DNA of 64,000 nucleotides from Parahaliea mediterranea (lineage in GTDB: Bacteria > Pseudomonadota > Gammaproteobacteria > Pseudomonadales > Halieaceae): the NCBI RefSeq assembly GCF_017255185.1, contig NZ_JAFKCZ010000021.1, positions 1 through 64,000 on the forward strand, written 5' to 3'. The notes beneath the pieces were generated by a model. It worked only from the letters and a program-made list of their open reading frames with translations. It made no database searches and had not been told where the DNA came from. Below are positions 7,114 to 16,571 of the stretch, one piece after another (the stretch's first letter is position 1; the number at the start of each line of letters is the position of its first letter). The translations under genes and the position numbers were made by a program.

Positions 7114-8376
7114 TTAATACTTGAAGCGCGCGTCCAGGATCACACGGTCGTAGGTCAGGGCGCGGGGCTGGCGATCGGCGCCAAATTCATTGTTGATAAA
7201 CCAGGTCAAGCCGAGCTTCACGCCGCGCTCAAGCGCATACATGCCGTAGAGCTTGTGGCCCCTGCCATCGGTGCCGCCGGCGGCGAAATTGGAGTCGGTG
7301 ACCAGGCCCAAAGCCGCATCGGCCTCGAGGTCTTCGTACTGGTAGCCCAGCTCCCAGGTGCCGCGCGCCCCGGCCTCACCCAGACGCAAGCCCACCAGCC
7401 AACCCCGGTCGAAGTCGTCCGCGGCCAGGTTCTGGACCGCATCGGCATACAGCACCGCCGGCAGCGAAAAGGCGCTGAAATCGAGTGCGGCAAACCACTC
7501 CAGCTCCTCGTAGTCATAGCGATAGCGGCACTGCTCGCGCACATCGGGGTCGACGCAACTGAAGGAGTTGCCAAAAAATACGTCCGGACCGCCGAAGAAC
7601 GGGGCCTCCCCCGCCACCGGGATGTCAAAGTATCCCAGCCCGGTGGTGAGCCGGGCATCGCCCAGGGCGAGCTTGATCCCGCCCTGCAGGCCCGAGGTCG
7701 CCTGCTTGTTGTCGGCGACGCTGTCGCTTTCGAGCCAGCTGACCAGCCCGTGGACGAACCAGCGATCCCCCGCCCAACCGGCGCCAATGCCCTCGGGGTT
7801 GTAGTCATCGTCCCACAACATCCCGGTATCGCCGGGGCGGTAGAAAGGGTTTTTCATCTTGCCGGCGGTCAGGTAGGCGCCCTCCACCGGCCGCCAGCGC
7901 GCGTAGGCCAGGTTCAGGCCCAGGTCCTTGCGCGTGGCACCGCCACCCAGGGTCTGGTTGGCGGATAGCGGGTTGTCGCCGCCGGTGGCGATTTCCGTTG
8001 CGACCTCCACATTGCCGGGCAGGCGCGCGGTGATCCGGGCCCGGGCGCGTATGCGATTGCGATCGCGGGTGGCCAGGTCCTCCACGTCGATCTCTTCGTA
8101 GCGATAGCGGAAATCCCCGGATAGCTTTATACGCTCGCTCCAGTCCAAAGGCCGCTCACGCGCCGGAGCCACCACCACCGCGGCGCCCTCGACACCGCCC
8201 TCGTCCGCCACCAGCTCGCGAAGGTGGGCGTTTTCCCGTTCCAGAGCCTCGACCCGGTCGACAAGCGCCCCCATCTCGGCGCGCAATTGGGCGAAATCGC
8301 GCTCGCTGACCGCCGCGGTTGCGGGCGCCGCGGCCAGCGTGCCAGCGATGCACAAACCCATCAGCTGCTTCCTCAT
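7114..8376 (-). CDS. Putative outer-membrane porin of the Pho regulon
   Basis: This 420-residue exported protein has a Sec signal peptide of about 22 residues. A short coiled-coil-like stretch rich in Leu and Glu follows (residues 25-55), then a beta-rich barrel ending in an aromatic residue (DARFKY). This matches the putative-porin family whose N-terminal helix can trimerise. It lies directly after phoU, separated by a terminator, with two Pho-box-like sites upstream. I infer that it lets phosphate or other anions cross the outer membrane under starvation, in the role of OprP/OprO or PhoE, but sequence identity to these is not evident. The ATG is preceded by GGAAAGG. Confidence 0.75.
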   Translation of the reverse strand: MRKQLMGLCIAGTLAAAPATAAVSERDFAQLRAEMGALVDRVEALERENAHLRELVADEGGVEGAAVVVAPARERPLDWSERIKLSGDFRYRYEEIDVEDLATRDRNRIRARARITARLPGNVEVATEIATGGDNPLSANQTLGGGATRKDLGLNLAYARWRPVEGAYLTAGKMKNPFYRPGDTGMLWDDDYNPEGIGAGWAGDRWFVHGLVSWLESDSVADNKQATSGLQGGIKLALGDARLTTGLGYFDIPVAGEAPFFGGPDVFFGNSFSCVDPDVREQCRYRYDYEELEWFAALDFSAFSLPAVLYADAVQNLAADDFDRGWLVGLRLGEAGARGTWELGYQYEDLEADAALGLVTDSNFAAGGTDGRGHKLYGMYALERGVKLGLTWFINNEFGADRQPRALTYDRVILDARFKY

Positions 8377-8403
8377 GGACCTTTCCCCGTGCTGAAATCA
8401 TTG

Positions 8404-8454
8404 ATGACGAATTTGCGACAATTTTATGTCATTTTTGTTAAAGCAATGTTACAG
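8404..8454 (-). promoter_or_regulatory. Two Pho-box-like sites before the porin gene
   Basis: Read on the minus strand, TTGTCGCAAATTCGTCAT (8404-8421) and CTGTAACATTGCTTTAAC (8437-8454) each contain two seven-base repeats spaced 11 bases apart, as in the PhoB consensus CTGTCATAAATCTGTCAT. Their starts are 33 bases apart, three helical turns. The matches are partial (13 of 18 for the first); their position before a porin in a pho locus strengthens the call. Confidence 0.55.
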
Positions 8455-8521
8455 ACAAATTATTTTTTCAACATGACCCCACACCGGGGCCAGTATCGAC
8501 GGTGTCCGACAACAATCGGGG

Positions 8522-8545
8522 AAAAAAGAAGTGGGCGAAACGCCC
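8522..8545 (-). terminator. Terminator after phoU
   Basis: On the minus strand, GGGCG-TTT-CGCCC (8533-8545) is followed four bases later by TTTTTT. It separates the pst-phoU unit from the porin, which has its own promoter region. Confidence 0.65.
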
Positions 8546-8560
8546 GAAATAGCGGGAGTC

Positions 8561-8583
8561 GCGGGGCGCCCTAGGCGCCCCGC
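8561..8583. repeat. GC palindrome spanning the phoU stop codon
   Basis: GCGGGGCGCC and GGCGCCCCGC are perfect ten-base arms around the three-base centre CTA, which is the phoU stop codon read on the other strand. A very stable RNA hairpin would therefore enclose the stop. It may protect the 3' end of the pst-phoU message or aid the terminator just downstream. Confidence 0.7.
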
Positions 8584-9302
8584 TCGGCTTCCTCGACCTG
8601 GGCCACCAGCTCGTCCGGCTCGATATGCCGCACATCGAGCCCGCGAACCAGGTAGACGACGTGTTCGGAAATATTGCTCGCGTGGTCCCCCACGCGCTCC
8701 AGGCTGCGCAGGGCCCACATCTCATTGAGTACCGGGCCGATGGTGCGCGGGTCCTCCATCATGAAGGTCACCAGGCTGCGCATGGCGCTGGCGTACTCGG
8801 TATCCACCGAACCGTCCTGCACGATGGTTTCGACCGCCATGTCGACATCCAGCCGCGCAAAGGCGTCCAGCGACTTGCGCAACATGGACGCCACATGGTT
8901 GCCGATGTGGCGGATCTCGACGAAATTGCTCGGCGAGACCCCCTCCTCCGACGCCCGCACCGCCTGCCGGGCGATCTTGGCGGCCTCGTCGCCGATGCGC
9001 TCCAGGTCGGTGGTCACCTTGGCGATGGCGAACACCAGGCGCAGGTCGCTGGCGGCGGGCTGGCGGCGGGCGAGGATGCGCGAGCACTCCTCGTCGATAC
9101 TCACTTCCAGCTGGTTGACCTGCTGGTCGTCCTCGATGATCTGCTCGGCATCGCCGCTGTCGCGGGCCAGCAGGGCCTCCACCGCCCGGCCGATCTGTTG
9201 CTCGACCAGGCCACCCATTTCCAGCAGGTGGTTCTTGACCGCTTCCAGTTCGGCGTTGAACTGGGCTGAAATATGTTGCTTGTAGCTATCCTGTTGCAAC
9301 AT
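8571..9302 (-). CDS. phoU: Phosphate-specific transport system accessory protein PhoU
   Basis: This 243-residue all-helical cytoplasmic protein links the Pst transporter to PhoR and represses the Pho response when phosphate is plentiful. Two PhoU repeats are visible, with typical segments LGVSPS-like metal-binding positions and RIGDEAAKIAR and RVGDHASNISEH. The ATG at 9302 is chosen because GAGGAG lies eight bases upstream; an in-frame GTG at 9311 would be only one base from it. It is the last gene of the pst unit, 47 bases after pstB, and its stop codon lies within a GC palindrome. Confidence 0.93.
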   Translation of the reverse strand: MLQQDSYKQHISAQFNAELEAVKNHLLEMGGLVEQQIGRAVEALLARDSGDAEQIIEDDQQVNQLEVSIDEECSRILARRQPAASDLRLVFAIAKVTTDLERIGDEAAKIARQAVRASEEGVSPSNFVEIRHIGNHVASMLRKSLDAFARLDVDMAVETIVQDGSVDTEYASAMRSLVTFMMEDPRTIGPVLNEMWALRSLERVGDHASNISEHVVYLVRGLDVRHIEPDELVAQVEEAERGA

Positions 9303-9349
9303 CCGGAACACTCCTCACAGGCTGCGTCGCGCAGGCTGCTGGCCGAAGC

Positions 9350-10177
9350 CTAACCGTAACGACCAGTGATGTAGTCCTCGGTTTGCTTCTGGGCCGGGTT
9401 GGTAAAAATGGCATCGGTGGAGTCGAACTCCACCAGCTTGCCCATGTACATAAAGGCCGTCATGTCCGACACACGCGCGGCCTGTTGCATGTTATGCGTA
9501 ACAATAACAATAGTGTAGCGGGATTTCAGTTCGTAAATCAGCTCTTCGATCTTGAGCGTGGAAATCGGGTCCAGGGCCGAGGCCGGCTCGTCCAGCAGCA
9601 ATACCTCCGGCTCCACGGCGATGGTGCGCGCGATCACCAGGCGCTGCTGCTGGCCGCCGGACATGCCCAGCGCACTCTCGTGCAGGCGATCCTTCACCTC
9701 TTCCCACAGCGCCGCGGCGCGCAGGGACTTCTCCACTACCTCGTCGAGGATGCGCTTCTTGTTGATGCCCTGGATACGCAGCCCGTAGGCGACGTTTTCG
9801 TAAACCGACTTGGGAAAGGGGTTGGGCTTCTGGAACACCATGCCGATGCGCCGGCGCAGGTTGGCGACATCGACGCGACGATCGTAAATGTCCTCGCCGT
9901 CGAGCAGGATCTGCCCCCGCACCCGGCAACCGTCCACCAGGTCATTCATGCGGTTGATGCAGCGCAGCAAACTGGACTTGCCGCAGCCGCTGGGGCCAAT
10001 GAACGCGGTCACCCGCTGCTTGGGAATTTCCAGGTTGATATCGTACAGCGCCTGGGCGTCCTGGTTGTAGAACAGGCTGAGCTGGTTCACCGCCAGGCTG
10101 GTGACCGGCGGCGCCGCGTCCTCATCCTGCAGCGGGCCGCGACGCAGCGCCTGGATGTCGATGGCGTGGTTTTGCAT
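9350..10177 (-). CDS. pstB: Phosphate ABC transporter ATP-binding protein
   Basis: This 275-residue ATPase energises the PstSCAB phosphate importer from the cytoplasm. The Walker A sequence is GPSGCGKSS (61-69), the signature is MSGGQQQRL and Walker B is [13 protein letters not shown], followed by [12 protein letters not shown]. The start at 10177 was chosen over a longer open frame because upstream codons translate as an out-of-frame read of pstA. The gene begins 14 bases after the pstA stop. The first 30 residues are a short non-conserved extension before the ABC domain. Confidence 0.95.
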   Translation of the reverse strand: MQNHAIDIQALRRGPLQDEDAAPPVTSLAVNQLSLFYNQDAQALYDINLEIPKQRVTAFIGPSGCGKSSLLRCINRMNDLVDGCRVRGQILLDGEDIYDRRVDVANLRRRIGMVFQKPNPFPKSVYENVAYGLRIQGINKKRILDEVVEKSLRAAALWEEVKDRLHESALGMSGGQQQRLVIARTIAVEPEVLLLDEPASALDPISTLKIEELIYELKSRYTIVIVTHNMQQAARVSDMTAFMYMGKLVEFDSTDAIFTNPAQKQTEDYITGRYG

Positions 10178-10191
10178 CCTAGTGTCCTGTC

Positions 10192-11892
10192 CTAGTTTTC
10201 CAGTGATTTGTAGCGTTCGCGCAGGCGATTGCGCAGGTGGACCGCGGTAAAGTTCAGCAGCGCGATCAGAATCACCAACAGCAAGGCGGTAGCATAGACC
10301 AGTGGCCGCGCCGCCTCCACGTTGGGGCTTTGGAAACCCACATCGTAGATATGGAAGCCCAGGTGCATGAATTTCTGGTCCAGGTGCAGGTAGGGGTAGT
10401 TGCCGTCCAGCGGCAGGGTCGGCGCCAGTTTCACCACCCCGACCAGCATCAGCGGCGCCACTTCCCCGGCGGCCCGCGCCACCGCCAGGATCAGGCCGGT
10501 CATCATCGCCGGGCTGGCCATCGGCAACACCACCCGCCACAGGGTCTCGGCGCGCGTGGCCCCCAGGGCGAGGCTGCCCTCGCGAATGGACTTGGGAATA
10601 CGCGCCAGGCCCTCCTCGGTGGCCACGATTACCACCGGCAGGGTCAGCAGCGCCAGGGTCAACGAGGCCCACATCAGGCCGGGCGTGCCGAAGGTCGGGC
10701 TCGGCAGCGCCTCGCGGAACAACAGCTGGTCGATCTCGCCGCCCACAAAATAGACGAAGAAACCCAGGCCAAATACCCCGTAAACAATGGAGGGCACCCC
10801 GGCCAGGTTGTTCACCGCCACCCGGATGGTGCGGGTGACGAAGCCCTGGCGGGCGTATTCGCGCAGGTACACCGCCGCCACTACCCCGAAGGGGGTCACC
10901 ATGATCGACATCAGGATGACCATCAGTACCGTGCCGAACATGGCCGGGAACACCCCGCCCTCGGTATTGGCCTCGCGGGGTTCCGCGCTGAGGAACTCCC
11001 AGAGTTTCTTGAGGTACATCCAGGCCTTGTCGGCGGTATCCATGGCGTTGGGCCGGAACGCCCGCACCACCTTGGAGACCGGCAGTTCCACCTCGCGCCC
11101 GTCCGCCAGGCGGGCGCCGTAGGTAAAGCCGTCGACGCTGTCATAAAGGGCGTACAACGCTTCCTGCAGCGCCGCGTAGCGCACGTCCAGGGCCGCCCGC
11201 TCCGCCGCCAGCTCCGCCTGGGCCGCCGTGTCGAGCGCGCCCTCCAGCTCCAGGGAGCGTTCGCGCAGGCGCAGGCGCTCCATCTGGTAGTTGTTGGCGC
11301 CGATCTCGCCGCGCTCGATATCCCCGATCTGTTCACGTACCGCCAGGGTCTCGTCGATCAAGTCCTGGAATGCCCGCCACAGCGCCGCCGGCTCGCCGCT
11401 GGCGTCGGCGAGCAATTCGCCGTCGCGGCTGACCGAGATCAGGGTGCCGTAGAAGTTGCCCCACTCCAGGCGCTCTACCACCATGACATGAGCGGGGTAG
11501 CGACGCTCACCGAGCTGCTCGTCCAGCACCCACACGAAATCACTGGGGAAAAAATCGCGGTTGCCCTGCTTGATCAGCGAGCGGCCATAGAAGGGCCCCG
11601 CCCCCGCGAGTTCGAAGCCGGCTTCGCGCAACTGCTCGCCGGACACCTGGACTTGCTCGACCACCTCACCCAGCAGCACACGCTCCTGCCCCTGGTAGGT
11701 GGCGTTCACCAGCATCACGTCCCGCGGCCAGAAGTGGCTGAAGCCGCGCACCGCCAGCAAAAACAACAGGCCGAGCACGGCGACCACGCTGAGGCTCACC
11801 GCCGCGGCGTTGAGCCAGATCATGGGCTCGCCGCTCTTGATCCAGGGCAGCAGGCCCCGGCCGCCGCGCTCGTGAATATCCGCAATCGCCAT
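10192..11892 (-). CDS. pstA: Phosphate ABC transporter permease PstA, enlarged form
   Basis: This 566-residue inner-membrane permease is a channel half of PstSCAB. One N-terminal membrane segment (about residues 24-48) is followed by some 250 periplasmic residues with a Gln/Glu/Ala-rich coiled-coil stretch. A normal five-helix permease core follows from about residue 315, with the EAA-type loop [22 protein letters not shown]. coli PstA is about 296 residues; enlarged forms are known in Pseudomonas. Its ATG shares one base with the pstC stop codon (TAATG), so the two are translationally coupled. Confidence 0.92.
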   Translation of the reverse strand: MAIADIHERGGRGLLPWIKSGEPMIWLNAAAVSLSVVAVLGLLFLLAVRGFSHFWPRDVMLVNATYQGQERVLLGEVVEQVQVSGEQLREAGFELAGAGPFYGRSLIKQGNRDFFPSDFVWVLDEQLGERRYPAHVMVVERLEWGNFYGTLISVSRDGELLADASGEPAALWRAFQDLIDETLAVREQIGDIERGEIGANNYQMERLRLRERSLELEGALDTAAQAELAAERAALDVRYAALQEALYALYDSVDGFTYGARLADGREVELPVSKVVRAFRPNAMDTADKAWMYLKKLWEFLSAEPREANTEGGVFPAMFGTVLMVILMSIMVTPFGVVAAVYLREYARQGFVTRTIRVAVNNLAGVPSIVYGVFGLGFFVYFVGGEIDQLLFREALPSPTFGTPGLMWASLTLALLTLPVVIVATEEGLARIPKSIREGSLALGATRAETLWRVVLPMASPAMMTGLILAVARAAGEVAPLMLVGVVKLAPTLPLDGNYPYLHLDQKFMHLGFHIYDVGFQSPNVEAARPLVYATALLLVILIALLNFTAVHLRNRLRERYKSLEN

Positions 11893-14135
11893 TACAGGGA
11901 ACCGTATTTGACCCGCAGCCGCTGGCGCACCAGCTCCGCGATGGTGTTGAACACGAAGGTAAACAGGAGCAGCACGAAGGCCGCCAGGAACAGCACCCGG
12001 TAGTGCGTGCTATCCACCTCGGCCTCGGGCACCTCCACCGCGATATTGGCCGACAGGGTGCGCATGCCCTCGAAAATATTCGCGTCCATGATCGGGGTGT
12101 TGCCGGTGGCCATCAGCACGATCATGGTTTCGCCGACCGCCCGCCCGAGCCCGATCATCAAACCGGAGAAAATGCCCGGACTGGCGGTGGGCAACACCAC
12201 CCCGACCAGGGTCTGCCAGGGCGTCGCCCCCAGGGCCAGGCTGCCGTCGCTCAGGTGCCGGGGCACGGAGAAAATCGCGTCCTCGGCGATGGAGAAGATG
12301 GTGGGAATCACCGCCATGCCCATGGCGATACCCACCACCAACGAATTGCGCTGGTCGAAGGAGATACCCAGCTCCCGGGTGATCCACAGGCGCATGTCGC
12401 CGCCGAACAGGGCCAGCTCCAGGGGATCATTGGCGGCGAAACTCAGGTAGCCGATCAGCACCACCACCGGCAGCAAGATCGCCGCGTCCCAGCCCTCGGG
12501 CACGCGCCGGCGCAGCATTACCGGCAGGCGGGAGAAGGCGAAGGCGAACGACAATATGCCCAACGGCATGAATACCAGAAGGGCGAATACGCCGGTGAGC
12601 TTGTCCTCGATAAAGGGTGCCAGCCACAGGCCGGCGAGGAAGCCCAGGATAACGGTCGGCAGCGCCTCCATCAGCTCGATCATCGGCTTGATCTTGCGAC
12701 GCAGCGCCGGCGCCATGAAATAGGCGGTGTAGATGGCGCCGCAGATCGCCAGCGGCGCCGCGATCAGCATGGTGTAGAACGCGGCCTTGAGCGTGCCGAA
12801 AGCCAGCGGGGCAAAACTGTACTTGGGCTCGAAGTCGTTGTTGGACGCCGAGGACTGCCAGATATGGGCCGGTTCGTCGTAACTCTCGTACCAGACCTCA
12901 TCCCAAAGCGCCGACCAGGACACGTCCGGGTGCTCGTTGTCCACCGCCCAGTGGGCCAGTTGACCATCGCCGCCGATGTAAATCAGGGCGTCGCCCCGGG
13001 GGGCAATGGCCGCGGCGCCCTCCCGCCCGGGCGCGCCCACTTCCCGCGAATACAGGCGACGGTGGGCGGTGGTGTGATAGATCTGCAGCTCGCCGTCGCG
13101 GCCCAGGGCCAGGAAGCCCTTGCGCCGGTGCTCGGGAAGGATCCGCGCCACCACCACGCCGCGGGTATCGAAGTCGCGCACGCGGTGGAAGCGGTGCCCG
13201 GACTGCTCGTCGCGGACCATGAAGTACTGCACCAGTTCGCCGCGGTCGGAGGCCGCCAGCAGGGAGATGCCGCCCAGCAGCATGGCACTGGTCGACAGCC
13301 CCCCGCCGCCCTCGAACAGCTTGCCGGTGGCCGCGATCGCCAGGGCGCCGGCGGCGCCGCTGCGCTGCAGGTCGACCACGGTGAAATCCCCCGCGCTGTC
13401 GATGCGGTACAACCAGCGCTGCCCGGAACCGATGAAGAGCGCCGCGGTATCGCCGGCCAGCGTCGGCAGTACCAGGGCCTCCTCCTCCAGCGTGGTTTCA
13501 CCGGTGAGAAAGCTCTCCTGACGCCGGAAACGGGTGCCGCGCAGGCCCTCGCCAGCCACCTCGCCGACCACGACCAGGGCATCCTCGGTATCGCTGACCG
13601 CCAGCGCGGTCACCGCGCCCCGCCCCAGCGACAGGGCCTGGTCGGCATAGGGCCGGGAGAGCTCCGGCGTGATTTCGCGCTCGCCCCCGGGATAGCTGAG
13701 CTTGTAATCGTGCCGCGCCAGACTGACCCCGCCATCGGCGTGGCCGAGGGCCAGCAGGCGACTCTGGGGGGCCTCCGCCGCGACCACGGTGACCGCCGCG
13801 CGGTCGCCGGCCAGGTCGAGGGTCTCGATCACCGCCCCGGAGGCAATGTCAAAAAAGCGGGCGGCGCCATCGGGAGCCACGGCGAAGCCCACCTCGCCCT
13901 GCTCTTCCACCGCGAGATAGGCCGGCACCGGACCGTTCCAGGGCGTGCGCTCCCCGGCCTCAATCCCGGCACCGCTAAACAGGGGCACCACCTCGTACAG
14001 CAAATAGAAAAAGATCAGCAGGATGGCCAGCAGTACGCCGGCGCCCCCCGCGGTAATGCCCGCCGTCGCCAGGCGATCCTTGGTGTGCCGCAACCGGGCC
14101 CGATGGGCCGGTGCGTATTCGCTGAGCTTGCTCAT
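11892..14135 (-). CDS. pstC: Phosphate ABC transporter permease PstC with periplasmic propeller-like insert
   Basis: This 747-residue permease is the partner of PstA. A first membrane helix (about 32-55) leads into a roughly 370-residue periplasmic region. There, repeated short beta segments such as APDGAARFFDIASG and LGRDGELQIYHTT look like the blades of a WD40-type propeller. The transport core occupies residues 440-747, with the EAA loop [18 protein letters not shown]. coli PstC has about 319 residues. The gene follows a hairpin terminator 70 bases after pstS and overlaps pstA by one base. The propeller assignment is by eye. Confidence 0.92.
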   Translation of the reverse strand: MSKLSEYAPAHRARLRHTKDRLATAGITAGGAGVLLAILLIFFYLLYEVVPLFSGAGIEAGERTPWNGPVPAYLAVEEQGEVGFAVAPDGAARFFDIASGAVIETLDLAGDRAAVTVVAAEAPQSRLLALGHADGGVSLARHDYKLSYPGGEREITPELSRPYADQALSLGRGAVTALAVSDTEDALVVVGEVAGEGLRGTRFRRQESFLTGETTLEEEALVLPTLAGDTAALFIGSGQRWLYRIDSAGDFTVVDLQRSGAAGALAIAATGKLFEGGGGLSTSAMLLGGISLLAASDRGELVQYFMVRDEQSGHRFHRVRDFDTRGVVVARILPEHRRKGFLALGRDGELQIYHTTAHRRLYSREVGAPGREGAAAIAPRGDALIYIGGDGQLAHWAVDNEHPDVSWSALWDEVWYESYDEPAHIWQSSASNNDFEPKYSFAPLAFGTLKAAFYTMLIAAPLAICGAIYTAYFMAPALRRKIKPMIELMEALPTVILGFLAGLWLAPFIEDKLTGVFALLVFMPLGILSFAFAFSRLPVMLRRRVPEGWDAAILLPVVVLIGYLSFAANDPLELALFGGDMRLWITRELGISFDQRNSLVVGIAMGMAVIPTIFSIAEDAIFSVPRHLSDGSLALGATPWQTLVGVVLPTASPGIFSGLMIGLGRAVGETMIVLMATGNTPIMDANIFEGMRTLSANIAVEVPEAEVDSTHYRVLFLAAFVLLLFTFVFNTIAELVRQRLRVKYGSL

Positions 14136-14161
14136 CTACTCTCTACATCCTGTAGACAATG

Positions 14162-14187
14162 AAAAAGGGCCGCTGCGGAAGCGGCCC
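14162..14187 (-). terminator. Intra-operon terminator between pstS and pstC
   Basis: On the minus strand, GGGCCGC-TTCCGCA-GCGGCCC (14167-14187) is followed by TTTTT. Partial read-through would allow much more PstS than PstCAB, as is usual for binding-protein transporters. Confidence 0.8.
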
Positions 14188-14204
14188 CGCGCGCCGGCCC
14201 CGCT

Positions 14205-15182
14205 TCACAGGTCCAGTTGGGCCTTGACCCGATCCACCACGGCCGGGGGCAGCGGAATGTAGCCATCCTTCAGCACGACCTCCTGGCCCTGCCGCGAATA
14301 GACCATCCTGATGAACTCACTCAGCAGCGGCGACAAGGCCTGGTTCGGCGCCTTGTTGATATAAACATAGAGAAAGCGCGCCAGGGGGTAACTGCCATTG
14401 ACCGCGTTTTCCGGCGTGGCCGCGACGGTGCCGCCGCCCGCCTTTCTGCTCAGGGGCACGGCGCGCACACTGGAAGTCTGGTAGCCGATGCCGGAATAGC
14501 CGATACCGTTGATGGAGGTGGATACCGACTGCACAACAGAGGCGGAACCGGGCTGCTCGTTGACGGTGTTTTTAAAATCGCCCTTGCACAGGGCCTCTTC
14601 CTTGAAATAACCGTAGGTACCGGATACCGAGTTGCGGCCGAAAAGCTGGATATCCCGCGCCGCCCAGGCGCCCTCCATGCCGAGATCGCCCCAGGTGCCG
14701 GCATCGCGCGGCGCCCCGCAGCGGCGGGTGGAGGAAAATACCGCGTCCACCTCGGGGATGGTCAGTCCGGCAATGGGGTTGTCCTTGTGTACATAGACCG
14801 CCAGCGCGTCGATCGCCACCGGCACCGCGGTGGGCTTGTAGCCATAGCGGGTTTCGAAGGCTTCGATTTCCTTGTCTTTCATCTTGCGGCTCATGGGCCC
14901 GATATTGGCGGTGCCCTCGGTGAGCGCGGGCGGCGCGGTGGACGAGCCGGCGGCCTGGATCTGGATATTGACGTTGGGATAGGCCCGCTTGAATTCCTCC
15001 GCCCACAGGGTCATGAGGTTGGCCAGGGTGTCCGAGCCGATGCTGGACAGGTTGCCGGATACCCCGCTGGCTACCCGGTAGTCGGGCAGCTCCCCTGCCC
15101 CACCAGCGGCCCAGCCAGCACTTGCGACAAACAGGCCGGCGGCGAGGAACGCCGATTTGACCTGGGCGGTAATTTTGCTCAT
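14205..15182 (-). CDS. pstS: Periplasmic phosphate-binding protein PstS
   Basis: This 325-residue protein has a Sec signal peptide cleaved near AGWA-AGG (about residue 25). It captures phosphate and delivers it to PstCA. The binding-protein motifs [23 protein letters not shown] and [10 protein letters not shown] are those of the PstS-like/SphX type. It is the first pst gene, preceded by a strong Pho box and followed by a terminator before pstC. Two Cys (CGAP and ALCKGDF) could form a disulfide in the mature protein. Confidence 0.94.
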   Translation of the reverse strand: MSKITAQVKSAFLAAGLFVASAGWAAGGAGELPDYRVASGVSGNLSSIGSDTLANLMTLWAEEFKRAYPNVNIQIQAAGSSTAPPALTEGTANIGPMSRKMKDKEIEAFETRYGYKPTAVPVAIDALAVYVHKDNPIAGLTIPEVDAVFSSTRRCGAPRDAGTWGDLGMEGAWAARDIQLFGRNSVSGTYGYFKEEALCKGDFKNTVNEQPGSASVVQSVSTSINGIGYSGIGYQTSSVRAVPLSRKAGGGTVAATPENAVNGSYPLARFLYVYINKAPNQALSPLLSEFIRMVYSRQGQEVVLKDGYIPLPPAVVDRVKAQLDL

Positions 15183-15236
15183 AACGACTCCGTCCAGCGA
15201 AGTGGGTGGCGAGTGGCGCCTACATTAACCGCAATA

Positions 15237-15255
15237 TATGACACTTTTGTGACAT
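15237..15255 (-). promoter_or_regulatory. Pho box before pstS
   Basis: Read on the minus strand, ATGTCACAAAAGTGTCATA matches the PhoB consensus CTGTCATAAATCTGTCATA at 15 of 19 positions. Two TGTCA repeats are 11 bases apart. It lies about 55 bases before the pstS start, within the phoR-pstS gap. Confidence 0.8.
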
Positions 15256-15257
15256 TT

Positions 15258-16571
15258 TTATGCAGAGCGCCGTGAATCGGGGCGGGATTCCATGCCGGAG
15301 GCCGGAAACGCCAGGGAAAAGGTACTCCCCACCCCCGGTTTGCTATCCACGCTGAGCTCCGCCCGGTGGGCCGCGGCGACGTGCTTGACGATCGCCAGCC
15401 CCAGCCCGGTACCGCCCGTTTGCGACGACCTGCTGTCATCCACCCGGTAAAATCGCTCGGTAATCCGGGGAATGTGGTTCTCGGCGATGCCGATGCCCCG
15501 ATCCTGCACGCTCAGCAGGCAGTGCTCGCCCCGGCGACGCCACGAAACCGTCACCAAACTGTCATCGTCGCTGTATTTGAACGCGTTGAGGACCAGGTTG
15601 GAGATCGCGCTGTGCAGTTCCCGATAATCACCCTTGATGCGATCCCGGGTCTCCAGCTGGATTTCCAGGCGGCGCCCCGGATGGGAGGTCTGCAATTCGT
15701 CGGCGAGCTCCTCCAGCAGCGCCACCATATCCACCATTTCATACTTGTCCTGGCTGCGCACGCTCTCGATGCGGGACAGCCACAGCAGATCCTTGAGCAG
15801 GTTCTCCATGCGCCCGGCCTGCTGCTCCATCTGCTGGAGGGGGCGCACAAAGCGCCGGTCCAGCTGATCGCTGTTGGCCAGAATGGTATCCAGGTAGCCC
15901 TTGATCACCGTCAGCGGCGTCCGCAGTTCGTGGGACACATTGCCGACGAAGTCGCGACGCATCTGCTCCAGTCGCGCCATCTTGGTAATGTCGCGCACGA
16001 ACACCAGGCGATCGCCGGCCCCGAAGGGTGTCACCTCACACTGCAACACCTGCTGCGTTTCGCCGCTCAGGCGCAACTGCAGGGGTTCCGCGTACTGCCC
16101 CGCGAGGAAATACTTGTGGAATTCGGGAATGCGCACCAGATTCAGCAGCGACTGCCCCCGGTCGCGCGGGTATTGCAGCCCCAGCAAGTGCTGGGCCGCG
16201 GCGTTGCTCCACTCAATGGCGCCACCCTCGTCCACCATGACCACGCCATCGCGCATGGCGGCGAAGGAGTCCTGCAGGTAATCCACCATGGACTGCAGCC
16301 GGGCGTAGCCCTCACGATTGCGCCGCTGCAGGTGGTAAATCTGGTCGTAGACCTCGCCCCAGATACCCAGGCCCTCGGGGGGGGACTGCTCCGGGTCCTC
16401 CAGCCAGCGGCGAATGCGCAGCAGCTGGTGGAGCCAGTGGGCAGCGTAGACCACCGTCACCAGGGCGACACCGACAAAGGGCCGGTCGAACAGCCAGCCG
16501 ATAGCGGCGCCGGCCAGGATCAAGAGGCCGAGCCGCTGGACCTCCAGCAGCCAGCTTCCGGGCAATCTCAC
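15258..16571 (-). CDS. phoR: Phosphate regulon sensor histidine kinase PhoR
   Basis: This 437-residue membrane kinase phosphorylates PhoB under phosphate limitation. Two hydrophobic segments (about 12-50) are followed by the PhoR-type linker, a PAS domain (about 95-190), the HisKA domain with phospho-acceptor His214 in SHELRTP, and an ATPase domain. The ATPase domain carries the N box (NLVLNAFKYS), DRGIGI and GGTGLGLAI. There is no sizeable periplasmic sensor, as is typical of PhoR, which reads the Pst-PhoU state. The start overlaps the phoB stop by four bases. Confidence 0.95.
   Translation of the reverse strand: MRLPGSWLLEVQRLGLLILAGAAIGWLFDRPFVGVALVTVVYAAHWLHQLLRIRRWLEDPEQSPPEGLGIWGEVYDQIYHLQRRNREGYARLQSMVDYLQDSFAAMRDGVVMVDEGGAIEWSNAAAQHLLGLQYPRDRGQSLLNLVRIPEFHKYFLAGQYAEPLQLRLSGETQQVLQCEVTPFGAGDRLVFVRDITKMARLEQMRRDFVGNVSHELRTPLTVIKGYLDTILANSDQLDRRFVRPLQQMEQQAGRMENLLKDLLWLSRIESVRSQDKYEMVDMVALLEELADELQTSHPGRRLEIQLETRDRIKGDYRELHSAISNLVLNAFKYSDDDSLVTVSWRRRGEHCLLSVQDRGIGIAENHIPRITERFYRVDDSRSSQTGGTGLGLAIVKHVAAAHRAELSVDSKPGVGSTFSLAFPASGMESRPDSRRSA

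Noticed and set aside
10178-10672. N-terminal extension of PstB
   Set aside because: The upstream codons are pstA sequence in a different frame; the ATG at 10177 directly precedes the conserved ABC domain.
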